A stretch of DNA of 40,824 bases from Lachnospiraceae bacterium (lineage in GTDB: Bacteria > Bacillota > Clostridia > Lachnospirales > Lachnospiraceae), in NCBI GenBank assembly GCA_015057955.1, contig SVDE01000010.1, forward strand, positions 1 to 40,824. The letters run 5' to 3'. The first letter of the stretch is position 1. Every line of letters begins with the position of its first letter. Both the position numbers and the translations under genes were made by a program. Of this stretch, positions 16,352 through 25,093 are shown one piece after another. The notes below the pieces were generated by a model. The model was not told the DNA's origin and did not search any database. It worked only from the letters and a program-made list of their open reading frames with translations.

Positions 16352-17572
16352 TCAGCACTCCCACAAAGTCATGCATTCTGCGTTTTCGAAGTCAATCTCA
16401 TCGCCTGCAGGTGACAGCATTCCGTCATCACTGATATTGAAGACTATTATCTTCCCGCCAACCGAACATGACAGCAGCAGAAATCTGCCATCAGGTGTGA
16501 TCAGCTGACCGCGCGGCCATGCATGGTCTGTGTGAATGCTCTGGATCAGCTTAACCTGACCATCGCCGCCCAGAGCGAAGACATCAACAGTATTCGTACC
16601 ATTAGTCACATTATACATATACTTGCCTGAAGGATGGATATTAAGACCCTGGCCTTCAGTAAACTGCTCTTTTCCCGGACCGGGAAGCTGTCCCCCCGGG
16701 CCACTCTGGACGAGGCTCCAGTCTCCATTTTCGTGTTCTCGATCGCTGCTGTCTCCTTCAAACACAGCGCCACGGGTCACGCTAAGCGGTGTCAGCACCC
16801 CGTGCTCGTCATATCTGTATGAATAGACGTCTGTTGAGGTCTCACTGTTATGGTATACATAGGGCAGGGCAGGGTGAAAAGCGGAATATCTGGGGCATAC
16901 AGCTGTTCCGAGAAAAATAGGTTCACCATTGCGGATCAGCTTGCCGGATGCCGCATCAATGCTATATGAAAAGACGCTGTCCATGCCTTTGTCACATACA
17001 ACAAAGAAATCCGCAAGAGGGGACTGTGTTACGCAGTGGGGATGCGCGGTCTGCTGTTTGGCCAAAAGGCCGCAGCCTTCATGATAGACTGCATCCAGGA
17101 TCTTTCCGAGATGTCCGTCTTCGTCAACCGACATCAGCATAACAGGTACATCATCACAGGTTATCTCCGGATGGTATTCCCCATCCTCGCCCTTAACTAC
17201 CCTGGACACATAGTTTCTGCTTCCGTGTCCGCAGATCAGCATATATTTGCCGTCTCCGGTCAGGCTTAAATTGCAGGGACTTGAAATGTAGACGGGTACG
17301 ATCCTTTTCTCTTTAACTTTGCCTGTGGTTTTATCCAGATGCAGCTCATAGACCGCTCCGCCTGACGGAACTTTTAGCCCTACATCCTGCGGCTTACTGC
17401 ACAGAACATAGAGGATCCCTTTGTCGCTGTCGATCACGCTGGCTCCGAATGGGAGATCCTCATCTATTGTTTCCAACAGTTCCAAACTGCCGTCAGCACA
17501 GTTAAAACTGAAGATCCCGAGTCCGCCGTGGCCTTTTCCGCGGAGCCACCCGCTTACATATACATAACTCAT
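16352..17572 (-). CDS. Lactonase-fold (7-bladed beta-propeller) protein
   Basis: The 406-residue protein has the repeated beta-propeller pattern of the Pgl/YkgB 'lactonase' family. It starts MSYVYVSGWLRGKGHGGLGI, and later blades contain AHPHCVTQSP, YSAFHPALPYVY and NIHPSGKYMYNVTNGTNTV. The family includes 6-phosphogluconolactonases and many proteins of unproven substrate, including hydrolases of other lactones. It starts 2 bp after the stop of the aldo/keto reductase gene with a strong AAGGAG site, as the last gene of a four-gene minus-strand operon. That context suggests hydrolysis of a lactone formed by, or related to, the reductase; this is inference. Confidence 0.82.
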   Translation of the reverse strand: MSYVYVSGWLRGKGHGGLGIFSFNCADGSLELLETIDEDLPFGASVIDSDKGILYVLCSKPQDVGLKVPSGGAVYELHLDKTTGKVKEKRIVPVYISSPCNLSLTGDGKYMLICGHGSRNYVSRVVKGEDGEYHPEITCDDVPVMLMSVDEDGHLGKILDAVYHEGCGLLAKQQTAHPHCVTQSPLADFFVVCDKGMDSVFSYSIDAASGKLIRNGEPIFLGTAVCPRYSAFHPALPYVYHNSETSTDVYSYRYDEHGVLTPLSVTRGAVFEGDSSDREHENGDWSLVQSGPGGQLPGPGKEQFTEGQGLNIHPSGKYMYNVTNGTNTVDVFALGGDGQVKLIQSIHTDHAWPRGQLITPDGRFLLLSCSVGGKIIVFNISDDGMLSPAGDEIDFENAECMTLWEC

Positions 17573-17574
17573 AT

Positions 17575-18726
17575 CTATCTCCTTACAGGCAGAATGCTGG
17601 TGTTTTCCATCTTAGAAGCCACAGTTTCCAGATATTCCCGGATGGGAAGATGCTGCGGGCAGGCAGTCTCACAGTTGCCGCATTTTATACAGTCGCTTGC
17701 CTTGCCGTGACCGGCAAGAACAAGGTTATTGTAGTAAACGCTCTGGCTGGAGAAGCTTCCGCTTGTTCGCATGATACTGTTGTAAGCTGAAAAATACTGA
17801 GGGATGGCTATGTTTTTCGGACAGCCATGAGTACAGTATTCACAGGCAGTACATGGTATGGCGGTATTCGAGTGGATGATCTCGCGAACCTTATCTATCA
17901 CAGCCATCTCTTCTTCGCTCAGAGGTTCAAAGTCAGCAAAAACAGAGCAGTTATCTTCCACCTGCTCCATGGAATTCATTCCACTGAGAACTTTTATGAC
18001 GCCCGGGCAGCCTGCCGCAAATCTCATCGCCCAGCTGGCGATGCTCCTTTCAGGGGCAAATGCCTTCATCAGTTTTGCCGCTTCATCCGGAACATTTACC
18101 AGAGTTCCTCCCTTGCACGGCTCCATTACTATTACAGGCTTGTTATACTTTTGCGCGATCTCCAGGCATCTTCGTGACTGGACATTTGCCTCTTCCCAGT
18201 CTATGTAATTGATCTGCAGCTGGATGAAATCCAGGCAGCTGCTGTATTTTTCCAATATCTCTTCAAGAAGCTTTGGAGTATCATGGAAAGACATGCCGGC
18301 ATTAAGGATCTTTCCTTCTGCCTTCATGCGGGAGACAAATTCAAAGGCTTTGTACTTTACACAGCGGTCATAGACATTGCTGCCCATGTTGTGGAGCAGG
18401 TAATAGTCGAAATACTCAACGCCGCAGTTTTCCAGCTGTTCATTGAAGATCTGCTGCATGTTTTCCTCATCTTTGAAATCCCTGAGCGGCAGTTTTGTCG
18501 CCAATTCGAAATCTTCACGCGGATGGCGCTCTACAAGAGCTTTCCTGACTGCCTTTTCAGCATGGTAGCCGTGATATGTATAGGCTGTATCAAAATATTT
18601 GAAGCCTTTTTCGATGAATGAGTCGAACAGGCTTTCGATCATTTTAAAGTCAAAGCTGGTCGGGTCATCCTTGACAGTGACCGGCATTCTCATAGTTCCA
18701 AATCCGAAATGATCTCTGTAATCCAT
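17575..18726 (-). CDS. Aldo/keto reductase with C-terminal ferredoxin-like Fe-S domain (second copy)
   Basis: The 383-residue protein has the AKR tetrad Asp46, Tyr51, Lys78 and His112 and a C-terminal tail with CTACEYCTHGC and CIKCGNCETACPQ, giving ligands for two 4Fe-4S clusters. It shares layout with the protein at 13108-14241. It lies 33 bp after a MATE exporter gene and 2 bp before the lactonase-fold gene. The ribosome site is GCGGAGGAA. The role may be reduction of an aromatic or quinone-like carbonyl with low-potential electrons; no direct evidence fixes the substrate. Confidence 0.88.
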   Translation of the reverse strand: MDYRDHFGFGTMRMPVTVKDDPTSFDFKMIESLFDSFIEKGFKYFDTAYTYHGYHAEKAVRKALVERHPREDFELATKLPLRDFKDEENMQQIFNEQLENCGVEYFDYYLLHNMGSNVYDRCVKYKAFEFVSRMKAEGKILNAGMSFHDTPKLLEEILEKYSSCLDFIQLQINYIDWEEANVQSRRCLEIAQKYNKPVIVMEPCKGGTLVNVPDEAAKLMKAFAPERSIASWAMRFAAGCPGVIKVLSGMNSMEQVEDNCSVFADFEPLSEEEMAVIDKVREIIHSNTAIPCTACEYCTHGCPKNIAIPQYFSAYNSIMRTSGSFSSQSVYYNNLVLAGHGKASDCIKCGNCETACPQHLPIREYLETVASKMENTSILPVRR

Positions 18727-18759
18727 GTCGTTCCTCCGCTTTTGTTATAATTAAACTGA

Positions 18760-20115
18760 TCAGAGTTTGACCGCGCTCTTTTTCCATCTGCCGCTGATCA
18801 GGTAGATGATGCACGCGATCAGGGATGGAACCGGCGCAAACACATATGCCCGTGCGATGCCTAAAAAACCAAAGTTGGTAAATGCGTCAAAGATCCAAAC
18901 AAATGCAATGCGCACTACAATTGCAGACAGGATCGCGCAGAAAAAAGTAAAGAAGGTATGCCCTGAACCGGATATCAGACCATAGCAGCAGAACAGCAGG
19001 CTTTCGAGCAGGCCGCAGAATAAAAAGGTCTGCAGATAGAGCTTCCCGATGGAAATTACTTCTGTCTCAGATGTAAAAATGGAAAGAATGGCTTCCGGGA
19101 AAAGCTGACCCGTGCCCCAGAACAGTATGGCAAAACAAAAGGCGATACCCATGGATATCATAAGCCCTTTGCGTATCCGGTCATATTGTCCGCAAGCGAT
19201 ATTCTGTGCAGTAAGAGTAGTCATCGCCATCTGTACAGCCTGGGAGGGGATGATCTCGAATGACCAGACTTTGGATGTGGCACCGGACGCTGCGCTGGCA
19301 TAAACGCCATATTGATTTACAAATCCGCTTATCAGAAGAAAAGACAGAGTAGTAAGCCCGAACTGAAGCGCCTGCGGGATTCCGATCTTTAGGACGATGC
19401 CCAGGATCTTCCAGTCCAAACGGAAAGATCTTCCGGCAAAATCAAATATTCCTGACTTTTTCGCATAAACTGCAATGATCACCATGCTTATAAACTGGGA
19501 GATAATGGTCGCGATCGCAGCACCTGCCACACCCATGTGGAACGGACCGACAAAGAGGAAGTCCAGGGCGATATTCAGTACCGCGGTGATAATTACAGCG
19601 ACCATGGCCGGCATGGTCCTGCCCAGCGCACGGATAGCAGCTGCAAACGCATTGTAGATGTAGACAAAAATAGTCCCGCAGATGTAAATGGACAGATATG
19701 CGATGGCATACTCCAGGGCTTCTTTTGGCGTGTTCAGGGCAAGCAGGATCATTTTCCCGAATATAAGGATAACTGCGGTAAAGAACAGGGCAAGAACTGC
19801 AAATGACACCAAAACCGTACCGATAACACGGGGAATAAGGTCCTGTTTACGTGCTCCGTATAGCTGGCTGATATAGATCCCGGCTCCGTTGGCAAGACCC
19901 GTTGCCAGGACCAGCACAACAGTGATGATCTGTCCTCCCATGGTAACAGCACTCATTCCTGCAGAACCTATGTAGTGTCCGACAATGGCCATGTCTGCAA
20001 GGTTATATAATGCCTGTACCAGGTTGGCAATTGCTACGGGAATGGCAAATAGGACCAGTTTCTTCCCGACATTTCCAACAGTTAAATCACCTTTTGCGCT
20101 TTTTTCGTTCGTCAT
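18760..20115 (-). CDS. MATE family efflux transporter
   Basis: The 451-residue protein has about 12 membrane segments in two halves of six, and the MATE pattern in the N-half (IPVAIANLVQALYNLADMAIVG, followed by ANGAGIYISQLYGA). MATE proteins export cationic or aromatic compounds using sodium or proton gradients. The gene sits 17 bp after the PocR-AraC regulator gene and 33 bp before the reductase gene on the same strand, so export of a toxic substrate or product of the neighbouring pathway is plausible. Confidence 0.92.
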   Translation of the reverse strand: MTNEKSAKGDLTVGNVGKKLVLFAIPVAIANLVQALYNLADMAIVGHYIGSAGMSAVTMGGQIITVVLVLATGLANGAGIYISQLYGARKQDLIPRVIGTVLVSFAVLALFFTAVILIFGKMILLALNTPKEALEYAIAYLSIYICGTIFVYIYNAFAAAIRALGRTMPAMVAVIITAVLNIALDFLFVGPFHMGVAGAAIATIISQFISMVIIAVYAKKSGIFDFAGRSFRLDWKILGIVLKIGIPQALQFGLTTLSFLLISGFVNQYGVYASAASGATSKVWSFEIIPSQAVQMAMTTLTAQNIACGQYDRIRKGLMISMGIAFCFAILFWGTGQLFPEAILSIFTSETEVISIGKLYLQTFLFCGLLESLLFCCYGLISGSGHTFFTFFCAILSAIVVRIAFVWIFDAFTNFGFLGIARAYVFAPVPSLIACIIYLISGRWKKSAVKL

Positions 20116-20132
20116 GATCTTTAGAATCCTTT

Positions 20133-21365
20133 TTAACGGTAATTTTTCGGTGTGAGGCCTGTGCTTTTCTTAAAGACTCTGGCAAAATGGCTTTGGTCGC
20201 TGAAACCGCAGGCGATCGCTATTTCCGAAACCGGGTAGGCGGTTGCGGAAAGAAGTCTCTTGGCTTCTTCTATGCGTATCATGTTCAGGTATTCACGGAA
20301 AGTCATTCCGGTAGTCTGCCTGAACAGGCGGGACAGGTATGAAGGATTTGCATTGATATGTTCAGCGGTTCCTGCCAGAGATACGTTCTCCGGGAAATGA
20401 ACATGCAAATAGGATGCCGCTTCTTTCATGAGACGGTTGTTTTTTTCTGATGAAAAGAAGAGGGTTTCTGTGAAGATCTCCAGGTTGTCCTGGAAAAAGT
20501 AGCCAAGCTCTTCAATGCCGGGAGTAGCCATGATGCCCCGTATCAGTTTTTTGTTCATCTCCAGGATGATCCTGTTATCTGCGCCGCGATCTATGGCATT
20601 CCGGGAAAGGAGCGAGCAGATCTCTACAAGCCGCACTTTGATATTGTCCATGTCATATTTTTCATACAGCAGGAGGCCGCCCAAAAGATCATTGAACACT
20701 GCCTTTGCCGATTCCATGTTCCCGGCCTTAACATAAGAAAGCAGCGCTTTCTCCTTTTCCAGCGGATATTCCTGCGTGATATTTTCAAATTTATATTTTT
20801 GGATCGCCTCGTTGATCTTGGACTGTTGCAGGCTTTTTTCCCTTAATGCCGTCTGCGTCTCGTGCCGTTCCGCAAGAAAACCGCGGAACAGATAGTCCAG
20901 GAGCTGACTGATCTCTAATGCTGTCTTAGGTGTAAAGATACGGATATCTTTGTAATAATGTGCAAAGTCATTTCCCAGTCCTTCAATAAAAGGATCTTTT
21001 GGCATTTCAGGGATATCCTCCGGAGTATTTCCAAGATGAAACGCTCCTGTAAGGACAGAGCCGAACTGCCTTCCGCGGTAAATGAGCGGATAGAGGATAT
21101 GATGAAGGCCAAAACGGCAGGAAAACATATATACACTTCCAAAATGCACCGCAAAAAAACCGGCGCGCAGATGTTCATTTACGCATCTTACCCCATCACA
21201 TTTCATTGCCTCATGACAGAAAAAGGGTATCTTCCCAATCTTGATGACGGGAGTTCCCTGTTCGTCCATGGCTATCATGGGCAGACCCAGACAGCTGCTT
21301 GCAACAGTAAGCAGCTGCTTCAGTTCAGGTTCAGGAAAATATGTAAATAAAGATGATTCTTTCAT
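20133..21365 (-). CDS. AraC-family regulator with PocR ligand-binding domain
   Basis: The 410-residue protein has an N-terminal PocR sensor domain (about 5-165), recognised by the Cys-containing segments FCHEAMKCDGVRC and FSCRFGLHH. A helical linker and a C-terminal pair of AraC helix-turn-helix motifs follow (about 310-408; NPSYLSRLFRQTTGMTFREYLN and IACGFSDQSHFARVFKK). PocR domains bind small hydrophobic or diol-type ligands and often control cobalamin-dependent catabolism. I chose ATG 21365 because the ATG at 21398 overlaps the -10 box of a good minus-strand promoter and so would lie outside the message. It is first in its operon and divergent from the methyltransferase/Etf operon, which it probably also regulates. 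Confidence 0.85.
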   Translation of the reverse strand: MKESSLFTYFPEPELKQLLTVASSCLGLPMIAMDEQGTPVIKIGKIPFFCHEAMKCDGVRCVNEHLRAGFFAVHFGSVYMFSCRFGLHHILYPLIYRGRQFGSVLTGAFHLGNTPEDIPEMPKDPFIEGLGNDFAHYYKDIRIFTPKTALEISQLLDYLFRGFLAERHETQTALREKSLQQSKINEAIQKYKFENITQEYPLEKEKALLSYVKAGNMESAKAVFNDLLGGLLLYEKYDMDNIKVRLVEICSLLSRNAIDRGADNRIILEMNKKLIRGIMATPGIEELGYFFQDNLEIFTETLFFSSEKNNRLMKEAASYLHVHFPENVSLAGTAEHINANPSYLSRLFRQTTGMTFREYLNMIRIEEAKRLLSATAYPVSEIAIACGFSDQSHFARVFKKSTGLTPKNYR

Positions 21366-21396
21366 GGCAAAAAGTAAAATATATCCTACTTTTGTC

Positions 21397-21426
21397 ATAA
21401 TATTACAAGAATAGCCGGCCTGTCAA
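21397..21426 (-). promoter_or_regulatory. Sigma-A-type promoter of the PocR-AraC operon
   Basis: On the minus strand a perfect TTGACA (21421-21426) is followed after 18 bp by TATTAT (21397-21402). Transcription would start near 21390, upstream of ATG 21365. The same 120-bp gap must hold the divergent + promoter for the methyltransferase operon, where no good -35 is seen, consistent with activator dependence. Confidence 0.7.
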
Positions 21427-21486
21427 TAATACAATAAGATCAACCTATTCATATAGTATGTCAATCAGTCATGAAAGGAGAAAAAA

Positions 21487-22290
21487 ATGATCATTATCGG
21501 GGAAAAAATAAACGGAGCAATCCCTTCTGTAGCAAAAGCGATCAAAGAGAGAGATGCAGATTGGATCAGGGATCTGGCAAAGCGCCAGAGCGATGCCGGT
21601 GCGGACTTCATTGATGTATGTGCCTCTGTGGTTGAAGGTGATGTGGAAGTGCTTCACTGGCTGATCGACCTGGTGCAGGAAGTGAGCGACGCAAAAATCT
21701 GCATAGACAGCCCGAATCCGGATTCAATAGTGGAAGCGATCCCGTTCTGCCGGAAACCGGGCATCATCAACTCTGTTTCATTGGAAGGACGAAAAATAGA
21801 TACGGTATTTCCGGCCATTGCTGATACAAAATGGGAATGCATTGCCCTTCTCTGTGACAGCAACCGTATTCCGGAAGGAGCAGATGAAAGGATCGATATT
21901 TTTGAAAGGACCATGGTCAAAGTGAAAGAGTACGGCATTGACCCGTCCAGGATACATATCGATCCGCTGGTATTCAGCATCGGTACAAATCCTGAATCAT
22001 TCAATTCATTTGCCGAGGTTACAAGGTATGTAAAGAATGCTTATCCGAGCATTCATGTGACCAGCGGCCTCTCAAATATTTCTTTTGGTCTGCCGGCAAG
22101 GAAAATACTGAACCAGGCATTCCTGATCATGGCGATGCAGGCCGGCATGGACTGCGCGATCATTGATCCGACCAACAGGGACATGATCGGCTCGATCTTT
22201 GCGACTGAAGCTTTGTTAGACATAGATGAATACTGCCTGGAATACATCGGCGCCTACAATGATGACCGTTTCGGCACTAAAAAACAGTAG
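21487..22290 (+). CDS. Methyltetrahydrofolate:corrinoid methyltransferase
   Basis: The 267-residue protein is a pterin-binding TIM barrel of the AcsE/MtvA type, about the same length as Moorella AcsE (262). The folate-binding residues line up: Asp74 (CIDSP), Asn95 (IINS), Asp159 (HIDP) and Asn197 in GLSNIS, matching the Asp, Asn, Asp, Asn set of AcsE from memory. It moves a methyl group between tetrahydrofolate N5 and the cobalt of a corrinoid protein. No corrinoid protein is encoded in the window. It starts with a strong AAAGGAG site and is first in the operon with EtfB and EtfA-MetF, 15 bp apart, so methyl-THF made or consumed here is likely the substrate of the MetF domain. Confidence 0.88.
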   Translation: MIIIGEKINGAIPSVAKAIKERDADWIRDLAKRQSDAGADFIDVCASVVEGDVEVLHWLIDLVQEVSDAKICIDSPNPDSIVEAIPFCRKPGIINSVSLEGRKIDTVFPAIADTKWECIALLCDSNRIPEGADERIDIFERTMVKVKEYGIDPSRIHIDPLVFSIGTNPESFNSFAEVTRYVKNAYPSIHVTSGLSNISFGLPARKILNQAFLIMAMQAGMDCAIIDPTNRDMIGSIFATEALLDIDEYCLEYIGAYNDDRFGTKKQ

Positions 22291-22305
22291 TTGAGGAGAA
22301 CAGCC

Positions 22306-23109
22306 ATGAACATATTACTTTGTGTAAAACAGGTGCCGGATACCACAGAGATCCGGATCGATCCTGTAAAAAACGTGCTTATAAGAGAAGGTGTTCCCAG
22401 CATTTTAAATCCTTTTGACAGCTATGCCCTTGAAGCAGCTGCACGCATCAAGGATAAGGATCCGGGGGCAACGATAACCGTGCTCAGCATGGGACCCGCA
22501 CAGGCGCAGGTAGCCTTAAGAGAATGCCTTTCAATTGCGGCTGACAGCGCTTATCTGATCTCAGGCAGAGAGTTCGGAGGATCAGATACTTTGGCGACCA
22601 GCTATATCCTGTCATGCGCGATAAGGAAACTGGAAGAGATCAAAGGACCATTCGATGCCATTTTCTGCGGCAAGCAGGCAATTGACGGTGATACAGCCCA
22701 GGTTGGCCCGGAGATAGCAGAACACTTAGGGCTCCCGCTGGTCACTTATGCTCATGAAGCAGAGGCGGCTGATGACAAACTGAAGATCAGGCGGGAAGTT
22801 GAAAAAGGCTACGAGATCGTAGAGGTAAAAACACCATGTCTGGTGACGTTTACAAAGCCTGCATGGGAAGTCCGTTATCCGACGATTGCAAGAAAACTCC
22901 GGGCGGATCAGACAGAGATCCCTGTTCTCAGCCTGGAAGATCTGCCGAATATCGATCCAAAGAGGATCGGTCTGAACGGATCCCCCACAAGGGTGAAAAA
23001 GACCTATGTTCCTTCGAAGCAGAAGGCGGGTGTCACCATCTCGGAGAAGGACGGAGAGAAAGCCGGAAAGATGATAACAGAATTGCTGAAACAGGCAGCG
23101 TTGATATAA
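22306..23109 (+). CDS. etfB: Electron transfer flavoprotein beta subunit
   Basis: The 267-residue protein starts MNILLCVKQVPDTTEIRID and has the adenine-nucleotide motif CGKQAIDGDTAQVGPEIAEHLG, close to EtfB of bifurcating anaerobic systems such as CarD and Acidaminococcus EtfB. In those, the beta subunit holds FAD at the NADH-oxidising site, so flavin-based electron bifurcation is possible here; this is inference from resemblance. ATG 22306 follows a GAGGAG site. The partner alpha subunit is encoded 23 bp downstream and carries a fused MetF domain. No acyl-CoA dehydrogenase gene, the usual partner, is next to it. Confidence 0.92.
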   Translation: MNILLCVKQVPDTTEIRIDPVKNVLIREGVPSILNPFDSYALEAAARIKDKDPGATITVLSMGPAQAQVALRECLSIAADSAYLISGREFGGSDTLATSYILSCAIRKLEEIKGPFDAIFCGKQAIDGDTAQVGPEIAEHLGLPLVTYAHEAEAADDKLKIRREVEKGYEIVEVKTPCLVTFTKPAWEVRYPTIARKLRADQTEIPVLSLEDLPNIDPKRIGLNGSPTRVKKTYVPSKQKAGVTISEKDGEKAGKMITELLKQAALI

Positions 23110-23132
23110 GACTTGCGGATCGGGAGATAATC

Positions 23133-24965
23133 ATGGAAGCAAAAACAAAAGATGTATGGATTTTTATAGAAACCGATGAAACTGGAGCTGCCCGGAATGT
23201 AGGCATCGAACTGCTGTCACCCGGCAGGATGATCGCGGACAAGCAGGGCGGAAAACTGGTTGCCGTAGTGATCGGATATCAGGCAGAGGCAGCGGTAAAG
23301 GAAGCTGCTGAGCACGGCGCTGATCAGGTGATCGTAGCGGATGCTCCTGAATACCAGTATTTTACTTCGGATGCATACAGCAAGGCGCTTGTAACGCTTG
23401 TTGAAAAGTATGGACCGACCACGCTGTTGATCGGAGCAACTCCGAACGGACGTGATTTCGGACCGCGCGTATCCTGTAAACTGCAGACAGGTCTTACAGC
23501 AGACTGTACAGGACTTGATGTGGATGAAGAAACAGGAAATGTTCTATGGACAAGGCCTGCCTTCGGCAGCAATCTGATGGCACAGATCCAGTGCCCGGAG
23601 CACAGGCCGCAGATGGGTACAGTCCGCCCGGGAGTATTTAAAAAATCAGAGCCGCAGAACGCTCATGCAGAGATCATCACTGAGGATATCCGCATACCGG
23701 AGGAAGCTATACGCACCCGTGTACTTGAAGTGATCAATGAGCTTGAAGGCGAATCGGTAGATCTGGAGAATGCTGAGATCATTGTAGCAGGCGGCCGCGG
23801 AGTAGGAGGACCTGAAGGGTTTAAAGTGATCCGTGAGCTGGCAGATGTGCTCGGCGCAACTGTAGGAGCTTCCCGTGCGGTCGTTGACGCAGGCTGGATC
23901 CCTCATGCGCATCAGGTAGGACAGACAGGAAAAACAGTTGGCCCGAAACTTTACATAGCATGCGGCATCTCCGGCGCGATCCAGCATACAGCAGGCATCG
24001 CAGGATCAGATGTGATCGTTGCGATAAATAAGGATCCTTCCGCGCCGATATTTGCAGTTGCCGATTATGGCGTAGTCGGAGATCTATTTGAGATAGTGCC
24101 TGTCATGATCAGTGAGATCAAGAAGGCCAAGGGGATATCTGATGATGAGGACCTTCCTCTGCGGCCGGTATGGAAGGCACATCCCGAACAGGCTTGCCAT
24201 ATTGAAATGATACCGCCTAAGCATGCGACCACAAAGCTTGCGGCTGATCTGGAGCTGTTCGGGGAAAAGATCGAAAGCTACATGAGCAACGGGCTGATCG
24301 CATCAGTTACTGATAACGCGATGGGAAAACTCGCGTTCCAGTGTACGGAACTCATAGAAGCGATCAATATTGCACCAAGACCGGATCAGGTGCTGATCCA
24401 TCTGAACACATTCCACAGAAAACAGGAACTGGACCATATCCTTTCTTATGCATTGGAACATGGCGTACGGAATATCCTGGCTGTAACCGGTGACGGATCG
24501 GATAAGATGCACAAACTCCTTCCGGAGGAACTGGAGTGTAACGACGCGACAGTCTCAACGTCAGTGGAACTGATCAAATATGTCAGAAAGCATTATCCGG
24601 AATTCATCATAGGCGCTGCTTTCAACCCTTATGAACCTCCGGAGTCAGAATTTGAAAAGCTGAAACGCAAGATCGAAGCCGGAGCCACTTATGTGATCAC
24701 ACAGCCTATCATCGGACGGGATGAGCAGGTGGACAGGTTGGTAAAAGAATATCCGGATCTCCCTGTGATCATTGAGATATGGATGTCGAAAAAGCTGTAT
24801 CTGCTCGCGGATGTGTTCGGAAGGCCCATACCGGAAGATGAACCCTACGATCCGATGGAGACCATGAAAACAGTCATGGATGCTTATCCGGGATACGGCG
24901 TATACCTGGCGCTGATGGGATATAAGACCCAGTATCCTCTGATAGTTGAAAAATTTGGCAAATAA
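23133..24965 (+). CDS. EtfA-MetF fusion: electron transfer flavoprotein alpha joined to methylenetetrahydrofolate reductase
   Basis: The 610-residue protein has two complete domains in one uninterrupted frame. Residues 1-335 are EtfA: GRDFGPRVS near 107, GGRGVGGPEGF at 220-230, then SRAVVDAGWIPHAHQVGQTG and the FAD-binding core SGAIQHTAGI. After a short linker, residues 350-610 are a MetF barrel. It has Glu358 in IEMIPPK (the proton-donor Glu of MetF), VTDNAMG, HLNTFHRK, Asp454 in VTGD (FAD contact), IGAAFNPYEPP and VITQPI. Both domains look full length, and their key residues are kept. The fusion implies direct electron passage between Etf flavins and the MetF flavin. ATG 23133 has a CGGGAG site; the longer open frame upstream overlaps etfB and is not coding. 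It is followed by a terminator. Confidence 0.93.
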   Translation: MEAKTKDVWIFIETDETGAARNVGIELLSPGRMIADKQGGKLVAVVIGYQAEAAVKEAAEHGADQVIVADAPEYQYFTSDAYSKALVTLVEKYGPTTLLIGATPNGRDFGPRVSCKLQTGLTADCTGLDVDEETGNVLWTRPAFGSNLMAQIQCPEHRPQMGTVRPGVFKKSEPQNAHAEIITEDIRIPEEAIRTRVLEVINELEGESVDLENAEIIVAGGRGVGGPEGFKVIRELADVLGATVGASRAVVDAGWIPHAHQVGQTGKTVGPKLYIACGISGAIQHTAGIAGSDVIVAINKDPSAPIFAVADYGVVGDLFEIVPVMISEIKKAKGISDDEDLPLRPVWKAHPEQACHIEMIPPKHATTKLAADLELFGEKIESYMSNGLIASVTDNAMGKLAFQCTELIEAINIAPRPDQVLIHLNTFHRKQELDHILSYALEHGVRNILAVTGDGSDKMHKLLPEELECNDATVSTSVELIKYVRKHYPEFIIGAAFNPYEPPESEFEKLKRKIEAGATYVITQPIIGRDEQVDRLVKEYPDLPVIIEIWMSKKLYLLADVFGRPIPEDEPYDPMETMKTVMDAYPGYGVYLALMGYKTQYPLIVEKFGK

Positions 24966-24982
24966 CTGATTCCCCCATTGGA

Positions 24983-25021
24983 AGACAGGCCTTTGCACGG
25001 AAGAACGGGCGGGGCCTGTCT
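24983..25021 (+). terminator. Terminator-like hairpin after EtfA-MetF
   Basis: The arms AGACAGGCC and GGCCTGTCT are perfectly complementary across a 21-base GC-rich loop and are followed by TTCTATCTCCTT, a weak U-tract. It lies 18 bp after the stop codon and closes the methyltransferase/Etf operon. Confidence 0.7.
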
Positions 25022-25093
25022 TTCTATCTCCTTAAACTCCACGATCCTGTCATTTTTATTGCGGTAAGGCTGAGATTTGGGAAAGCAGAAATA

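Noticed and set aside
21366-21398. ATG 21398 as start of the PocR-AraC regulator
   Set aside because: It overlaps the -10 box TATTAT of a TTGACA promoter, lacks a ribosome site, and would add a hydrophobic stub not typical of the domain.
22836-23132. Long N-terminal extension of the EtfA-MetF frame
   Set aside because: It overlaps etfB in another frame, has no domain, and the ATG at 23133 with a CGGGAG site matches the normal EtfA start.
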